Source of the DNA: Flavobacterium johnsoniae
GTDB taxonomy: Bacteria > Bacteroidota > Bacteroidia > Flavobacteriales > Flavobacteriaceae
Direction of reading: 5' to 3'
Length of the DNA stretch: 64,000 nt
NCBI RefSeq assembly: GCF_001879205.1
Contig: NZ_MLFK01000009.1
Coordinates: forward strand, 186,001-250,000
This document shows positions 54,518 through 63,426 of the stretch, piece after piece. Position 1 is the stretch's first letter. The number at the start of each line of letters is the position of its first letter. A model generated the notes under the pieces. It did not search any database and had not been told where the DNA came from. It saw nothing but the letters and a program-made list of their open reading frames with translations. A program made the position numbers and the translations under genes.

Positions 54518-55282
54518 ATGTCATCGCAAAGTAAAATTGCAGTAGTAACAGGAGGGAGCCGCGGTCTTGGAAAAGATATGGCGATCAATCTTGCCAAAAA
54601 CGGATTGGATATAGTTTTAACCTATAACACTCAAAAAGAAACAGCAGAAAATGTTGTAAAACAAATTCATGATATCGGACAAAAGGCGGCCGCCATAAAA
54701 CTAGACGTCTCAGATTCTTCTAGTTTTGATATGTTTAGAAAAGATCTTGGAGATGAAATAACCAATTACTTCCACTCAGATGGAATTGATTTTTTGGTCA
54801 ATAATGCAGGGTTTATTCACTATGCAAATTTTGATGCTATCAATGAAGCTCAATTTACAGAAATGGAAAATGTACATCTTAGAGGTCCATTTTTCCTTAC
54901 ACAAAAATTATTGCCATTATTAAGAGCTTACGGAGGAATTGTAAATGTTTCTTCAGGACTAACCCGTTTTGCCACGCCGGGATTTGCAGCTTATGCAGCA
55001 CTAAAAGGAGCAATGGAGACATTGACAAAATATCAGGCAAAAGAACTCGGTGCAAGAAACATAAGAGTAAATGTTATTGCTCCGGGTGCTATCGAAACCG
55101 ATATTATGGGCGGTGCGGTACGTGACAATGTAGAAATGAACCAATACCTGGCTTCGCAAACTGCTCTTGGAAGAGTTGGACTACCCGAGGACATTGGGGG
55201 AGTGGTAGCCTTTCTATGCAGTGATGCCGGCGGGTGGATTAATGCTCAGCGAATAGAAATTTCAGGAGGTTCAAATCTATAA
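54518..55282 (+). CDS. Short-chain dehydrogenase/reductase
   Basis: 254 residues from the ATG at 54518; the frame upstream to 54386 adds an unlikely hydrophobic leader. Classical SDR: VVTGGSRGLGKDMA (nucleotide loop), NNAG, IVNVSSG (Ser), AAYAALKGAME (Tyr-x-x-x-Lys), and an intact C-terminal GGWINAQRIEISGG. NAD(P)-dependent oxidoreductase, probably 3-oxoacyl-ACP-reductase-like; substrate unknown. Followed by SnoaL and AraC genes in the same direction. Confidence 0.9.
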   Translation: MSSQSKIAVVTGGSRGLGKDMAINLAKNGLDIVLTYNTQKETAENVVKQIHDIGQKAAAIKLDVSDSSSFDMFRKDLGDEITNYFHSDGIDFLVNNAGFIHYANFDAINEAQFTEMENVHLRGPFFLTQKLLPLLRAYGGIVNVSSGLTRFATPGFAAYAALKGAMETLTKYQAKELGARNIRVNVIAPGAIETDIMGGAVRDNVEMNQYLASQTALGRVGLPEDIGGVVAFLCSDAGGWINAQRIEISGGSNL

Positions 55283-55348
55283 TTAGACTTAAAAATAGTT
55301 GATCATAGTTGCTAAGCTGAATGTTACATACAATTAAAAGAATATAAA

Positions 55349-55786
55349 ATGGAAAAAGAAGATAAAGGAGTAGTCAAAGCTCTTTCCAAACAGGAAATAG
55401 ATACCATTGAAAGGTTTTATGCAGCATGGAAACTTAAAAAGCCAGAAGTATTAGACGAAATTTGCATGCCCGACTGGAAAGATATTCCACTCGCACCACA
55501 TCAAGAAGATAACCCAAAAGGACTGCAGGCAATTATGAAATTTTTGTTCGAATTATGTCCTGATATAGAAATCGTAATTCATGAGATATTTGGCAGCCAC
55601 GAGCGTGCAGCTGTAAGAGCCTCACTGCAATTTACGCATATAAAGGAAATTATGGGAATCCCTCCAACGAATAAGAAAGTAACAATAGCACTGCATGAAT
55701 TTCATTATTTGAAAAATGGCAAACTTACCCATACATGGCATTTAGAAGACTGGTTTGGTCTTTTGATGCAGAGCAAACAGGAATAA
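55349..55786 (+). CDS. SnoaL-like ester cyclase
   Basis: 145 residues of a SnoaL/NTF2-like fold: IERFYAAWKLKKPEVLDEIC, an Asp/His-rich active face and GKLTHTWHLEDWFGLLMQ. Such proteins act on polyketide-like or small hydrophobic substrates, or are uncharacterised enzymes. It lies between the SDR and an AraC regulator, an arrangement much like the one around 17-19.6 kb. Confidence 0.82.
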   Translation: MEKEDKGVVKALSKQEIDTIERFYAAWKLKKPEVLDEICMPDWKDIPLAPHQEDNPKGLQAIMKFLFELCPDIEIVIHEIFGSHERAAVRASLQFTHIKEIMGIPPTNKKVTIALHEFHYLKNGKLTHTWHLEDWFGLLMQSKQE

Positions 55787-55881
55787 AAAATCAAATAGCA
55801 TATGCGTATAATAATTTTTGAATATACTTTTAAAAGAATTCATCTGAATTTCTAGTGTCAAAAAAATGTAATTTTGTAACT

Positions 55882-56793
55882 ATGGAAGTTATTAGAATAA
55901 AAAACATCACAGATTATCATCGTTTTAGAGGGCTTCCTAAGCCGGAACATCCTTTAATAAGCCTGGTCGATTATTCACAGGTAAAATTCCCTGATGATGA
56001 AAAAACGACAAACATTGTGATGGATTTTTACTCTATTGCTTTAAAAAGGGATATTGGAGCCAAGCTTTATTATGGCCAGCAGGTTTACGATTTTGACGAA
56101 GGTATAATGTCATTTATAGCACCGGGGCAGGTTTTGCGGCTGGAGCAGGATCCTGATTCATTACATAAAGGCGCAGGGTATTTATTGCAAATTCACCCAG
56201 ACTTTTTATGGAATTCAGCATTAGCGAAAAACATAAAAAGCTACACGTTTTTTGATTATTCAATTAATGAAGCACTATTTCTTTCTGAAAAAGAGGAAAA
56301 TATCATTGTAAATATTTTTGAAAATATAAGAGAAGAATACCACATCAACATTGATAGATTTACGCAGGATTTAATAATTGCGCAGATAGAATTGCTGCTC
56401 AAATATTGCGACAGATATTACAATCGCCAATTTCTTACAAGAAAAATCAGCAGTCATCAAATACTATCAAAAGTTGAAGAGTTTTTGAATAATTATTTTG
56501 ATGATAAAAACCGTGACGAAAGAAATCTTCTTTCTGTCCAGACTGTTGCTGATAATATGAATGTTTCTTCAGATTATTTAAGCAATTTACTGAAGCTTCA
56601 TACTGGTCAGAATACGCAGCAGCATATTCACAATAAACTCATAGAAAAAGCGAAAGAAAAACTTTCTACTACTAGTTTGTCAATTAGTGAAATTGCGTAT
56701 GAGCTGGGATTCGAACACCTTCAGAGCTTTAGTAAATTGTTCAAAAACAAAACAAACGAAACACCCTTAAAGTTTAGAGCTAAGTTTAATTAA
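55882..56793 (+). CDS. AraC-family transcriptional regulator (paralogue 3)
   Basis: 303 residues from the ATG at 55882; an in-frame GTG at 55855 would add nine residues. N-terminal cupin domain (LYYGQQVYDFDEGIMSFIAP) and double HTH (ISEIAYELGFEHLQSFSKLF, NETPLKFRAKF). Very similar to the 18676 protein (e.g. LLKYCDRYYNRQFLTRK vs LLKYCDRYYSRQFLTRK). It probably regulates the SDR-SnoaL genes upstream. Confidence 0.92.
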   Translation: MEVIRIKNITDYHRFRGLPKPEHPLISLVDYSQVKFPDDEKTTNIVMDFYSIALKRDIGAKLYYGQQVYDFDEGIMSFIAPGQVLRLEQDPDSLHKGAGYLLQIHPDFLWNSALAKNIKSYTFFDYSINEALFLSEKEENIIVNIFENIREEYHINIDRFTQDLIIAQIELLLKYCDRYYNRQFLTRKISSHQILSKVEEFLNNYFDDKNRDERNLLSVQTVADNMNVSSDYLSNLLKLHTGQNTQQHIHNKLIEKAKEKLSTTSLSISEIAYELGFEHLQSFSKLFKNKTNETPLKFRAKFN

Positions 56794-56883
56794 TCGTTTT
56801 ATTTAAGTTTTTAAAGTCTCTTTTTACAGAGAGAAAATAAATGTAAAAAATCCAAAGTTACCTTGCCTGATAGCGTAATTGAA

Positions 56884-56985
56884 AAAAGGCGCCAATTGTC
56901 TTCAATTGGCGCCTTTTGGCTGATTATATGTAGTTATCTGTCTTCCAGTGGCTTTAGTAATTTGGTTTGGATATCCTGTTCGTAT
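56884..56985 (+). repeat. Dispersed hairpin-tail repeat, copy 6
   Basis: A perfect 15-bp stem (AAAAGGCGCCAATTG / CAATTGGCGCCTTTT, 4-nt loop) has the same stem sequence as copy 3 but the tail end of copies 1, 2 and 5 (TGGCTTTAGTAATTTGGTTT, GGATATCCTGTTC). It can serve as terminator of the AraC gene 91 bases upstream. Bases 56986-57310 hold no gene. Confidence 0.75.
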
Positions 56986-57310
56986 TTGATGGGAACTTTT
57001 AAAAACTGTATTGGTTTAAGGCAGTAAATTATTTCTAGAGAAATTTGGGACAATAAAAAAACAAGGCATTAGGCTTTGGATTATAAAAACCATTGAAAAA
57101 TTTAAGAAGCTAAATAATTACAAGAATGTAGCTTAATTTTTTCTCTAGTTTTTGTTTTCATATCCACTCAATTTGCTGTCTTTTTTGATTTCAATATCTT
57201 TTTTTTAATTGTGGTTAATTATTTGTTATTCAGCTTCTCTTTGTCCATAAATGGTATTCAGAAATCTTAAAGGAGAAGAATAAAAAGGTTTGTTTTCATC
57301 TGTATTAATT

Positions 57311-57760
57311 TTAATTGTCTAAATATTCTCTCCCTGTTAAATCAATCCAGCCCTTCTGGCCGTTTGGTAATTGGAAACGAGCAAAATTATCCTGAAATTT
57401 TTCTAGTGTTTTGTATTTTGGTTCTTTATTTAATGGAAAATAACCAAATAGATTGTTCTTTTTTATTTTGAAAAGCATTTCATTATTTTCCATTCCTTCC
57501 ACCGATTCTAAATCAAACGGAAGATGCTGAACACTATAATACGCTTGATTTGTTGACTTTTCTAAACGAAATAAGGTTTTAAATCATAGATATTGTAATT
57601 GCCGTTTTTCATCTTACCGTATACATAAAAGTCATTTTGCATGGCCATTGTGGAGTTGAATTTCTCTGTGTCTGAATTAGAATGAAAATAGACAGCATGA
57701 ATACCAAGATTATCTTTAATACTATTTTTTGATTGGCATCTACAAATTGTATAAAAAATT
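57311..57760 (-). pseudogene. Frameshifted fragment of a WG-repeat-like protein
   Basis: Read on the minus strand, three frames join into one protein-like sequence: VDANQKIVLK, then NLGIHAVYFHSNSDTEKF ... DFYVYGKMKNGNYNIYDL, then LFRLEKSTNQAYYSVQHLPF ... GYFPLN and LPNGQKGWIDLTGREYLDN. Frameshifts lie near 57580 and 57725. The FARFQLPNGQKGWIDLTGRE end resembles KWG/WG-repeat proteins. No start is recognised. A dead gene fragment. Confidence 0.6.
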
Positions 57761-57805
57761 AAGTTATATTTATTTGTTCATTATTATATCTCTTTCATTG
57801 TAAAT

Positions 57806-57860
57806 GAACATTCAAATATAGTGAACATTCAAATATAGTGAACATTCAAATATAGTGAAC
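57806..57860. repeat. Three tandem 17-bp repeats
   Basis: GAACATTCAAATATAGT three times in perfect copies (57806-57856) followed by GAAC of a fourth. Too short and without spacers for a CRISPR. The rest of 57761-57960 is A+T-rich with no gene. Confidence 0.9.
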
Positions 57861-57968
57861 AAAACAACTTGGTTCTAAACGATTGTTTCATCATATAATT
57901 TTTACTAAAAGCAAAAAACTGGCTGCATAATCATTGATTTTAGTATTTAAGAAAAACAATCTGAAAAA

Positions 57969-58001
57969 CAAAAAAACTGCCCGAAATTACTTTTCGGACA
58001 G
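57969..58001 (-). terminator. Terminator of the DUF2798 operon
   Basis: On the minus strand, CTGTCCGAAAA-loop-TTTCGGGCAG with one mismatch, then seven T. It lies 28 bases after the stop of the DUF2798 gene. Confidence 0.8.
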
Positions 58002-58028
58002 CCTCTTAAAATGAAAAGAAATTCCCAA

Positions 58029-58250
58029 TTACGCTCTAAAAATATAAAGCGTCAGTTTATTAGCCAAAGGGATAATGATCAGGGCGCTAACATAAGCAAT
58101 GGGCAACATAATGAGCCAGGATTTAAAAAATGTAAAAATCCATCCTTCTTTTTCATATCCATTATTTAAAATGAGTACGCAAACTGCCATTATCAGTGTC
58201 ATTGCTGTAACCACAAAAAGGGTATTGACATATTTAGCAAAAAGCTTCAT
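58029..58250 (-). CDS. DUF2798 two-helix membrane protein
   Basis: 73 residues, two hydrophobic helices (~10-30 and ~45-65) with the WLIMLPIAYVSALIIIPLAN pattern of DUF2798. Function unknown; often found beside small oxidoreductase or SnoaL genes. It follows the double SnoaL-like gene by 19 bases on the same strand and ends at a terminator. Confidence 0.82.
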   Translation of the reverse strand: MKLFAKYVNTLFVVTAMTLIMAVCVLILNNGYEKEGWIFTFFKSWLIMLPIAYVSALIIIPLANKLTLYIFRA

Positions 58251-58269
58251 GACTTTTAAAAGGAATCGG

Positions 58270-59037
58270 TTAGAATTTTCCGTTTGTGTTCTTCTGATTC
58301 TCTAAAGATGGAATTTCTTCAATAACATCCCAATGCTCTATGATTTTATTATTTTCAATTCGGTACAAATCATAAAAAGCCGAATGTGTTTTTCTAACGT
58401 AACCTTCACTTAAAACCAAAACAAAGTTTCCCTCTCCCAAAACTTTATGTACAGCAGTGTAAACTTGTGCTTTGCCATTATTTTCCCATTGTTTCAAAAC
58501 ACTAAAAAACTCCGAGACACCGTCTCCCATATCAGGATTATGCTGAATAAGGATGTCGCCGTCAAAATATTTTGAAGCTTCATTAAATTTTTTGCCTACC
58601 AAAACTTCTGAAACAAAAGATGAAGCTAGTTCTTTGTTAGCATCTGTTAAATGATGATCAATAGCTTTTGTTTTACCATCTGTCATTGTTCTTCCGCTCT
58701 TGTTTACTTTTTTAGGATTCGTCTGTAAATTATCCCAATGCTCTACACTCACACCATTTTCGAATCGGTGAATATCAAAAGCGACCGTTGGTTCAAATAA
58801 ATAATAATCGACATGCACAAATCCGATATCGCCATCCTGAAAAGCCCTTACCACATTGGTGTAAACTTTTTCCATCGGCATTAAATCGTGCAGGGCCATA
58901 ATTGCATCAAAACCGTCGGCTACATTAATATTGTGCTGTTTGTATGATTTAGGATTAATTAAGCCTATTTGTCCTAAAGTTTCGGTTTCGATACTGTTTT
59001 GAATTGCAGCAGCTTTTTCTCTGTTTGAAAGTTCCAT
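58270..59037 (-). CDS. Double SnoaL/NTF2-like protein
   Basis: 255 residues made of two NTF2-like modules: first with IMALHDLMPMEKVYTNVVRA and FDIHRFENGVSVEHWDNLQ, second with DILIQHNPDMGDGVSEFF and YDLYRIENNKIIEHWDVIEE. The shared D-x-x-R-x-E-N-x-x-x-x-E-H-W-D pattern shows they are internal duplicates, as in predicted SnoaL-like aldol-condensation enzymes. Divergent from an HxlR regulator. Confidence 0.85.
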   Translation of the reverse strand: MELSNREKAAAIQNSIETETLGQIGLINPKSYKQHNINVADGFDAIMALHDLMPMEKVYTNVVRAFQDGDIGFVHVDYYLFEPTVAFDIHRFENGVSVEHWDNLQTNPKKVNKSGRTMTDGKTKAIDHHLTDANKELASSFVSEVLVGKKFNEASKYFDGDILIQHNPDMGDGVSEFFSVLKQWENNGKAQVYTAVHKVLGEGNFVLVLSEGYVRKTHSAFYDLYRIENNKIIEHWDVIEEIPSLENQKNTNGKF

Positions 59038-59197
59038 TTTTTATATTGTTAAAAATTATTCGGCAAAGTTATCTTGACCGTTGTAGTGATGCAATAATGG
59101 ATAAAAGGTTCGTATGGGGATAATATTATCCATATAAGGTTATAGAGCCCGTATTGATTATATGCTTATTTTTGTACCTATAAAAAATATAGCTGTT

Positions 59198-59569
59198 ATG
59201 TACGAAAAAAAGATTCCAAAAGATTTTGACTGCGGAATGAGTATAACACTTGAAATAATAGGAGGGAAGTGGAAACCCTGTCTTATCGATTCTATATCTA
59301 AAGGTGTAAGAAGACCGAGTGAAATACACAGATGCCATCCTGATGCTACCAAACGTGTTTTGAATCTTCAGCTAAAAGAATTAGAAGATCACGGTGTGGT
59401 ACGAAAAACAATATACCCGGTGCTGCCTCCTAAAGTTGAATATTTCCTGACTGATCTGGGTAAAACTTTATTACCATTAATTTCGAACATGGAAAAATGG
59501 GGCACTAATTATATGCCGATATTTAATGAATTACAGCAGCATAAAAGAGATTTACAAGAGGCAGTTTAA
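59198..59569 (+). CDS. HxlR-family transcriptional regulator
   Basis: 123 residues from the ATG at 59198. The upstream in-frame ATG at 59162 is rejected because a -7-like TATTTTTG lies just after it (59167-59174). Winged-helix HxlR features: DCGMSITLEIIGGKWKPCLI with the conserved Cys, LNLQLKELEDHGVVRKTIYP and the wing PPKVEYFLTDLGKTL. HxlR proteins often sense electrophiles through that Cys. It probably controls the divergent double-SnoaL/DUF2798 unit. Confidence 0.9.
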   Translation: MYEKKIPKDFDCGMSITLEIIGGKWKPCLIDSISKGVRRPSEIHRCHPDATKRVLNLQLKELEDHGVVRKTIYPVLPPKVEYFLTDLGKTLLPLISNMEKWGTNYMPIFNELQQHKRDLQEAV

Positions 59570-59857
59570 AATGCTAAGGGAAAATCGTCCATCATAAAGC
59601 GAAAAATAGCCATTCCCCAGACTCAATTATTCTGTGATCTTTGTGCTACCAAACTTCATTTAAATTGTCACCTACAAGTGTACTCAGAAAATGGTTGGAT
59701 TTTATAATGCCAAATGCAGTTCTTAAATTTGTATCTTTCTTATATTCTGAATAGATTGTATTTTGATCTACGCTAAACAGATAATTTCTGGAAGTGGTAA
59801 TTAGCAAAAAAAATCAGTAAGAGATGTAGTTTTCTTTCAAGAAATAAGATGTTTCTT

Positions 59858-59938
59858 TTAAAATTCTTCTATTGTTAAATTTCCAAGAGCAGAATGTCTT
59901 CTGGATTGGTTGTAGAAATTTTTGATGTAATCAATGCA
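59858..59938 (-). mobile_element. IS3-family transposase C-terminal remnant
   Basis: Read on the minus strand, 59938 to 59858 gives CIDYIKNFYNQSRRHSALGN then LTIEEF and a stop. This is the conserved C-terminal integrase-core end of IS3 OrfB (FYN-x-x-R-x-H-S-A-L-G). Only this ~26-residue end remains. Bases 59570-59857 show no gene and may contain IS flank sequence. Confidence 0.75.
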
Positions 59939-60238
59939 GATGCAACGGCAAGCATGCCTTTTACTTATGCGCTTATGGGATATGCTTTATTTATTTTTGT
60001 TTCGATAACTTTTGCCTTAAAATGGCTTAAAGAACAGTCATTTGCTGCGGGTTATTGGGCGTATACTTTTGGAATCACCACTTTATCTCAGGGGTTATCC
60101 CTATTTGCTTTAAAAGCAAATGATTCAGTTGTTACTGGGCTGGCATTAATTATCTTTTGTATTACTAATATTTTAATTGTAATTGTCACAATTGGATCTG
60201 TTAAACTTGCTTCAAAGGGCAATTATATTCCAAAATAA
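59939..60238 (+). pseudogene. C-terminal fragment of a TDT/TehA-type transporter
   Basis: The frame encodes three membrane segments (TYALMGYALFIFVSITFALK, FAAGYWAYTFGITTLSQGLS, LALIIFCITNILIVIVTIGS) resembling the end of tellurite-resistance/dicarboxylate (SLAC1/TehA) carriers. Full proteins are 300 or more residues; only ~100 remain. The apparent start at 59894 lies inside the antisense IS3 remnant, so it is not native. Insertion or deletion by the IS removed the front. Confidence 0.65.
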
Positions 60239-60278
60239 GTAAAAAGGTTGAATTTTGCATTGAGGATTTACCAAGCTA

Positions 60279-60566
60279 TTAATTGCACAAGACCTTACTG
60301 TTTATTGCCATCATGCCCTTAATGGTGATGAAGCTTTTATCGGTTCCTGAATTTAAAAAGATGTGGCCCTTGTCATTTAAAACAATTAAGGCTTCGAGCA
60401 CTGTTGCCTCGAATTCCCTGCCAGAATAATTAGTGCCGTTAAAGAATTTTTGAGCACTAATGAGCGGAGCAAGAAAACTGGTCATTTCTTCCAAACTACA
60501 GCCTGAGCTGTATTTCCCGGCAAGCAGCTGCAAAACTTGTATATGAAATAGTGGTAATGTTTCCAT
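60279..60566 (-). CDS. Hypothetical protein, 95 residues
   Basis: Begins METLPLFHIQVLQLLAGKYS, with mixed helices and a beta hairpin (KGHIFLNSGTDKSFITIKG). It looks like a small winged-helix-type domain with a wing-like end, but no family is recognised. Standalone, between a gene fragment and repeat copies. Confidence 0.55.
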   Translation of the reverse strand: METLPLFHIQVLQLLAGKYSSGCSLEEMTSFLAPLISAQKFFNGTNYSGREFEATVLEALIVLNDKGHIFLNSGTDKSFITIKGMMAINSKVLCN

Positions 60567-60704
60567 AAATATAGCTTTACCTAAATTTACGAAAAAACAA
60601 TTAATTTGGATTGTTTTATGTACTTAAAATCAGCATTAAAATGAAATATAAATCTAGCTTTAACTTCTCGTTATCCAAAACGCGATTAGATTAGAGGGGT
60701 GATG

Positions 60705-60800
60705 ATGCTATTTTTTAGGAGCTTTTCCCGCTATACGTTGCAATCTTTTGCGCCGAACACCGGCACAAAAGGATTTCCACTGCTATCGGGGCTATGGGCA
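60705..60800 (+). repeat. Dispersed palindromic repeat B, copy 3
   Basis: TTTTTAGGAGCTTTTCCCGC, CAATCTTTTGCGCCGAACAC and GGCACAAAAGGATTTCCACT; the best-conserved copy. AATCTTTTGCGCCG and CGGCACAAAAGGATT form an imperfect hairpin. A 70-codon frame beginning inside it (60748-60960) is not supported as a gene. Confidence 0.8.
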
Positions 60801-60984
60801 GCGGCCCAATTTTTGCCTCTGGAGAAATGTAAATTTTAATCCAATTGTATTGGTGGAAGTGGAAAACGGTTATTGTGTATCATTAGAAGACAAAGATAAG
60901 CGTTATAGTGAACTTAGACGACCAGTTATCACAGCCACTCTGGGAATACATCTTTTGTAATTTTTAAACTTATAATTTTTTGGC

Positions 60985-61055
60985 AGGCTGCCTCCGCTGG
61001 AGATTCCAATCTTTTGCGCCGAAGATCTTCGCAGAAGGATTTTACTGTCGGGCTG
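60985..61055 (+). repeat. Dispersed palindromic repeat B, copy 4 (short)
   Basis: CAATCTTTTGCGCCGAAGAT then TTCGCAGAAGGATTTTACTG, a shorter and more diverged copy ~270 bases after copy 3. It lies just after the 3' end of the histidine kinase gene read on the minus strand. Confidence 0.6.
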
Positions 61056-61088
61056 CAAAACGCCGGCAAGGCCACATTGTAATTACTA

Positions 61089-63083
61089 TTAATTAATATT
61101 CTGGGGCAGGTAAACGTTAAATACAGCTCCATTTTCGTTGCTTTGACCGGCATCGATCTCCCCATTATGGTTTTGGACAATTTTCTTGCACATGGCAAGA
61201 CCGATTCCCGTGCCCGCAAATTCACTTTTGCGGTGCAGTTTTTGAAATATATTGAAAATTTTCTGGGTATCTTCGGGCTTCATGCCAATGCCATTATCAC
61301 TGAATTGAATTTTATAATAAGCCACCCCTTCCTTTAGATGTACCGAGCGGATCTCCTCGGGCGAGGTAATACTGCAATGAATATCAATTTTGGGCTGCAT
61401 ATCAGGGCGTATAAATTTTAAAGCGTTGCCTATCAGATTGAAAAACAGCTGGGACATCTGCAGGGGAATGCCTTTGATGACCGGCAGCTCGTTCCATGTC
61501 ACTTGGGCTCCCGTACGCTCCATCACCACATCATAATCTTCCAGCGCATTACGGGCCGTGTCCTCAAGATTGACTTCAACGAAAGTGGCATCCTCTTTCG
61601 GCAGGGCCGAGTAGGCGAGCACATCGCGGATCAGTTTGCCCATACGGCTGGTGGCGTCTTTTATTTTATTGATGTATCCCTGTGATTTTTCGTCAAGATG
61701 ATCGGTGATTTTACCCTCGAGCAGCTGCACAAAGGTGCTGATCTTGCGAAGCGGTTCCTGCAGGTCATGTGAGGCTATGTAGGCAAACTGCTCGAGTTCC
61801 CCGTTGGAATGTATGAGCTGCACGTTGGTCTGTTCCAATTCTTCATTGGTAGCCCTTAATTCCTCTATAACAGCGGCGATCTCTTCGGTGCGCTCCTGCA
61901 ATTGGTTTTCCAGTTCCACCTGCAGTTTCATCTGGATGGTAATATCCTGGGCGGTGCCGTTCATACGTACAGGGTTCCCCTCGGGATCAAAAACAGTTTT
62001 ACCCTGGGCACGCAATATTCTTTTCTTCCCTGTAGTGGGATGGATTATGGTATAGGTCTCATCATACAAGCCTCCCGATTCAGGATTCAGTCCCCATGCC
62101 ACGGCATTGACGACCCTTTGCTGGTCTTCTTCCAAAAGGATCGGTATAACTTCATTATAGTCCTGGGCAGCTGGATCATACCCAAACCATTCGATCAGGC
62201 GGTCAGAGTAGGTCAGTCCGTTTGATGCCACATCGATGCTCCAGGTACCGAGCTGGGCGAGTTCAACGGCGCCTCTCATGTTTTGTTCGGCCTCTTGCAG
62301 TTTGTTGCGCGCCACTACCTCTTCTGTTACGTCAATAGCCGTACAGATGACACCATAGATTTGGCCTTTCGCATCGTATAAGGGTTTGTAAGTGTAGTCA
62401 TAGTAGCCATAATATGGCGAACCATTCTTAATAAACATAATGCGGGATGCCGTTTGGGCATGAATTTCACCAGTCTTCAAAACGTGCTGGTAGGCCCCGA
62501 ACAAATGCGTCTCTTTCATCTCGGGTACAGCGTCCATGATGGGTTTTCCGATAATGGAATCGCCCTTGCCGAATATTTCAAGCATCTTTTCATTGGCCTG
62601 GTGCAGAACCATATCAGGCCCGGTGTATACCAATTTCGCTACGGGAGAATTATAAAAAACAGTACGCGCAAATTTTTCGCTCTCTTCCACTTTTTGCCTT
62701 TGGATCACCTGCAGGGTATTGTCAGTGACCCAGACGGCCACTTTTTTCACCTCTCCTGCAGTATCTTTTAGCGGGGCATAAACCAGAGTTATATAAACGG
62801 TTTCTTCCTTACCACCCCTGATCACCTTACGTTCGGCTTCGCTATTAGAGTAAGGGCTTCCCTTTAAAATAACACCCGCGAGTGCGCTTTCATAATGTGG
62901 GCGTGCTTCAGGGAAAGTATCCCAGTAAAAATTTCCAAGGATCGCTTCGCGTGGTTTTCCGGCCACGGCTATGAAACTGTCATTTACAATTTCCGCTTTA
63001 AGGGTCTGGGCATCCAAAACACAGATGCCCACCGGCGCATTCATGACTAGTAAATAGAGTTCCTGTTGGTTATCGATATTCAT
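61089..63083 (-). CDS. PAS sensor histidine kinase (three PAS)
   Basis: 664 residues, cytoplasmic. PAS domains ~5-130, ~135-255 and ~265-390 with PAC-type motifs. A coiled coil (~390-430) leads to HisKA (IASHDLQEPLRKISTFVQLL) and HATPase (FFNLIGNALKF, DNGIGMKPED, GTGIGLAMCKKIVQNHNGEI). It resembles bacteriophytochrome-like light/redox kinases in layout, but no GAF/PHY domain is present. Noticeably higher G+C than the neighbouring DNA. A single-domain response regulator is divergent 343 bases away. Confidence 0.92.
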   Translation of the reverse strand: MNIDNQQELYLLVMNAPVGICVLDAQTLKAEIVNDSFIAVAGKPREAILGNFYWDTFPEARPHYESALAGVILKGSPYSNSEAERKVIRGGKEETVYITLVYAPLKDTAGEVKKVAVWVTDNTLQVIQRQKVEESEKFARTVFYNSPVAKLVYTGPDMVLHQANEKMLEIFGKGDSIIGKPIMDAVPEMKETHLFGAYQHVLKTGEIHAQTASRIMFIKNGSPYYGYYDYTYKPLYDAKGQIYGVICTAIDVTEEVVARNKLQEAEQNMRGAVELAQLGTWSIDVASNGLTYSDRLIEWFGYDPAAQDYNEVIPILLEEDQQRVVNAVAWGLNPESGGLYDETYTIIHPTTGKKRILRAQGKTVFDPEGNPVRMNGTAQDITIQMKLQVELENQLQERTEEIAAVIEELRATNEELEQTNVQLIHSNGELEQFAYIASHDLQEPLRKISTFVQLLEGKITDHLDEKSQGYINKIKDATSRMGKLIRDVLAYSALPKEDATFVEVNLEDTARNALEDYDVVMERTGAQVTWNELPVIKGIPLQMSQLFFNLIGNALKFIRPDMQPKIDIHCSITSPEEIRSVHLKEGVAYYKIQFSDNGIGMKPEDTQKIFNIFQKLHRKSEFAGTGIGLAMCKKIVQNHNGEIDAGQSNENGAVFNVYLPQNIN

Positions 63084-63426
63084 ATAATAAGGCGTAGAAG
63101 ATTTGAAAGTTCTTTTATATTCAATGAGAAAATTTATTTATATCCCATTACACCAAGTTAATCAATTATCAGGAATTTAAAAAATGTTATTTCTCTGCCT
63201 ATATAATTGGTCGTCTAACATTATTGCCAGGTGCGGCAATGTCCAAGCCATTACGCTTTTCCACAGCGTTTCCTTAATTTTGTATAATAGTGGGTTTTTC
63301 TGGGATAATTGCCAGAAAGCGCTGCTCTCACCAAGGAGTTGAAATATTAGTTTTCGATACATTTTATGAATCCACTAACAATTAATTTTTTTATTATCTT
63401 GCATTCAAAGATTAATAATAAAGCAT

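Noticed and set aside
57806..57860. CRISPR-like array
   Set aside because: Units are 17 bp, directly adjacent and without spacers; no cas genes nearby.
60748..60960. 70-codon plus-strand frame
   Set aside because: It begins inside repeat B copy 3 and has no recognisable fold or family.
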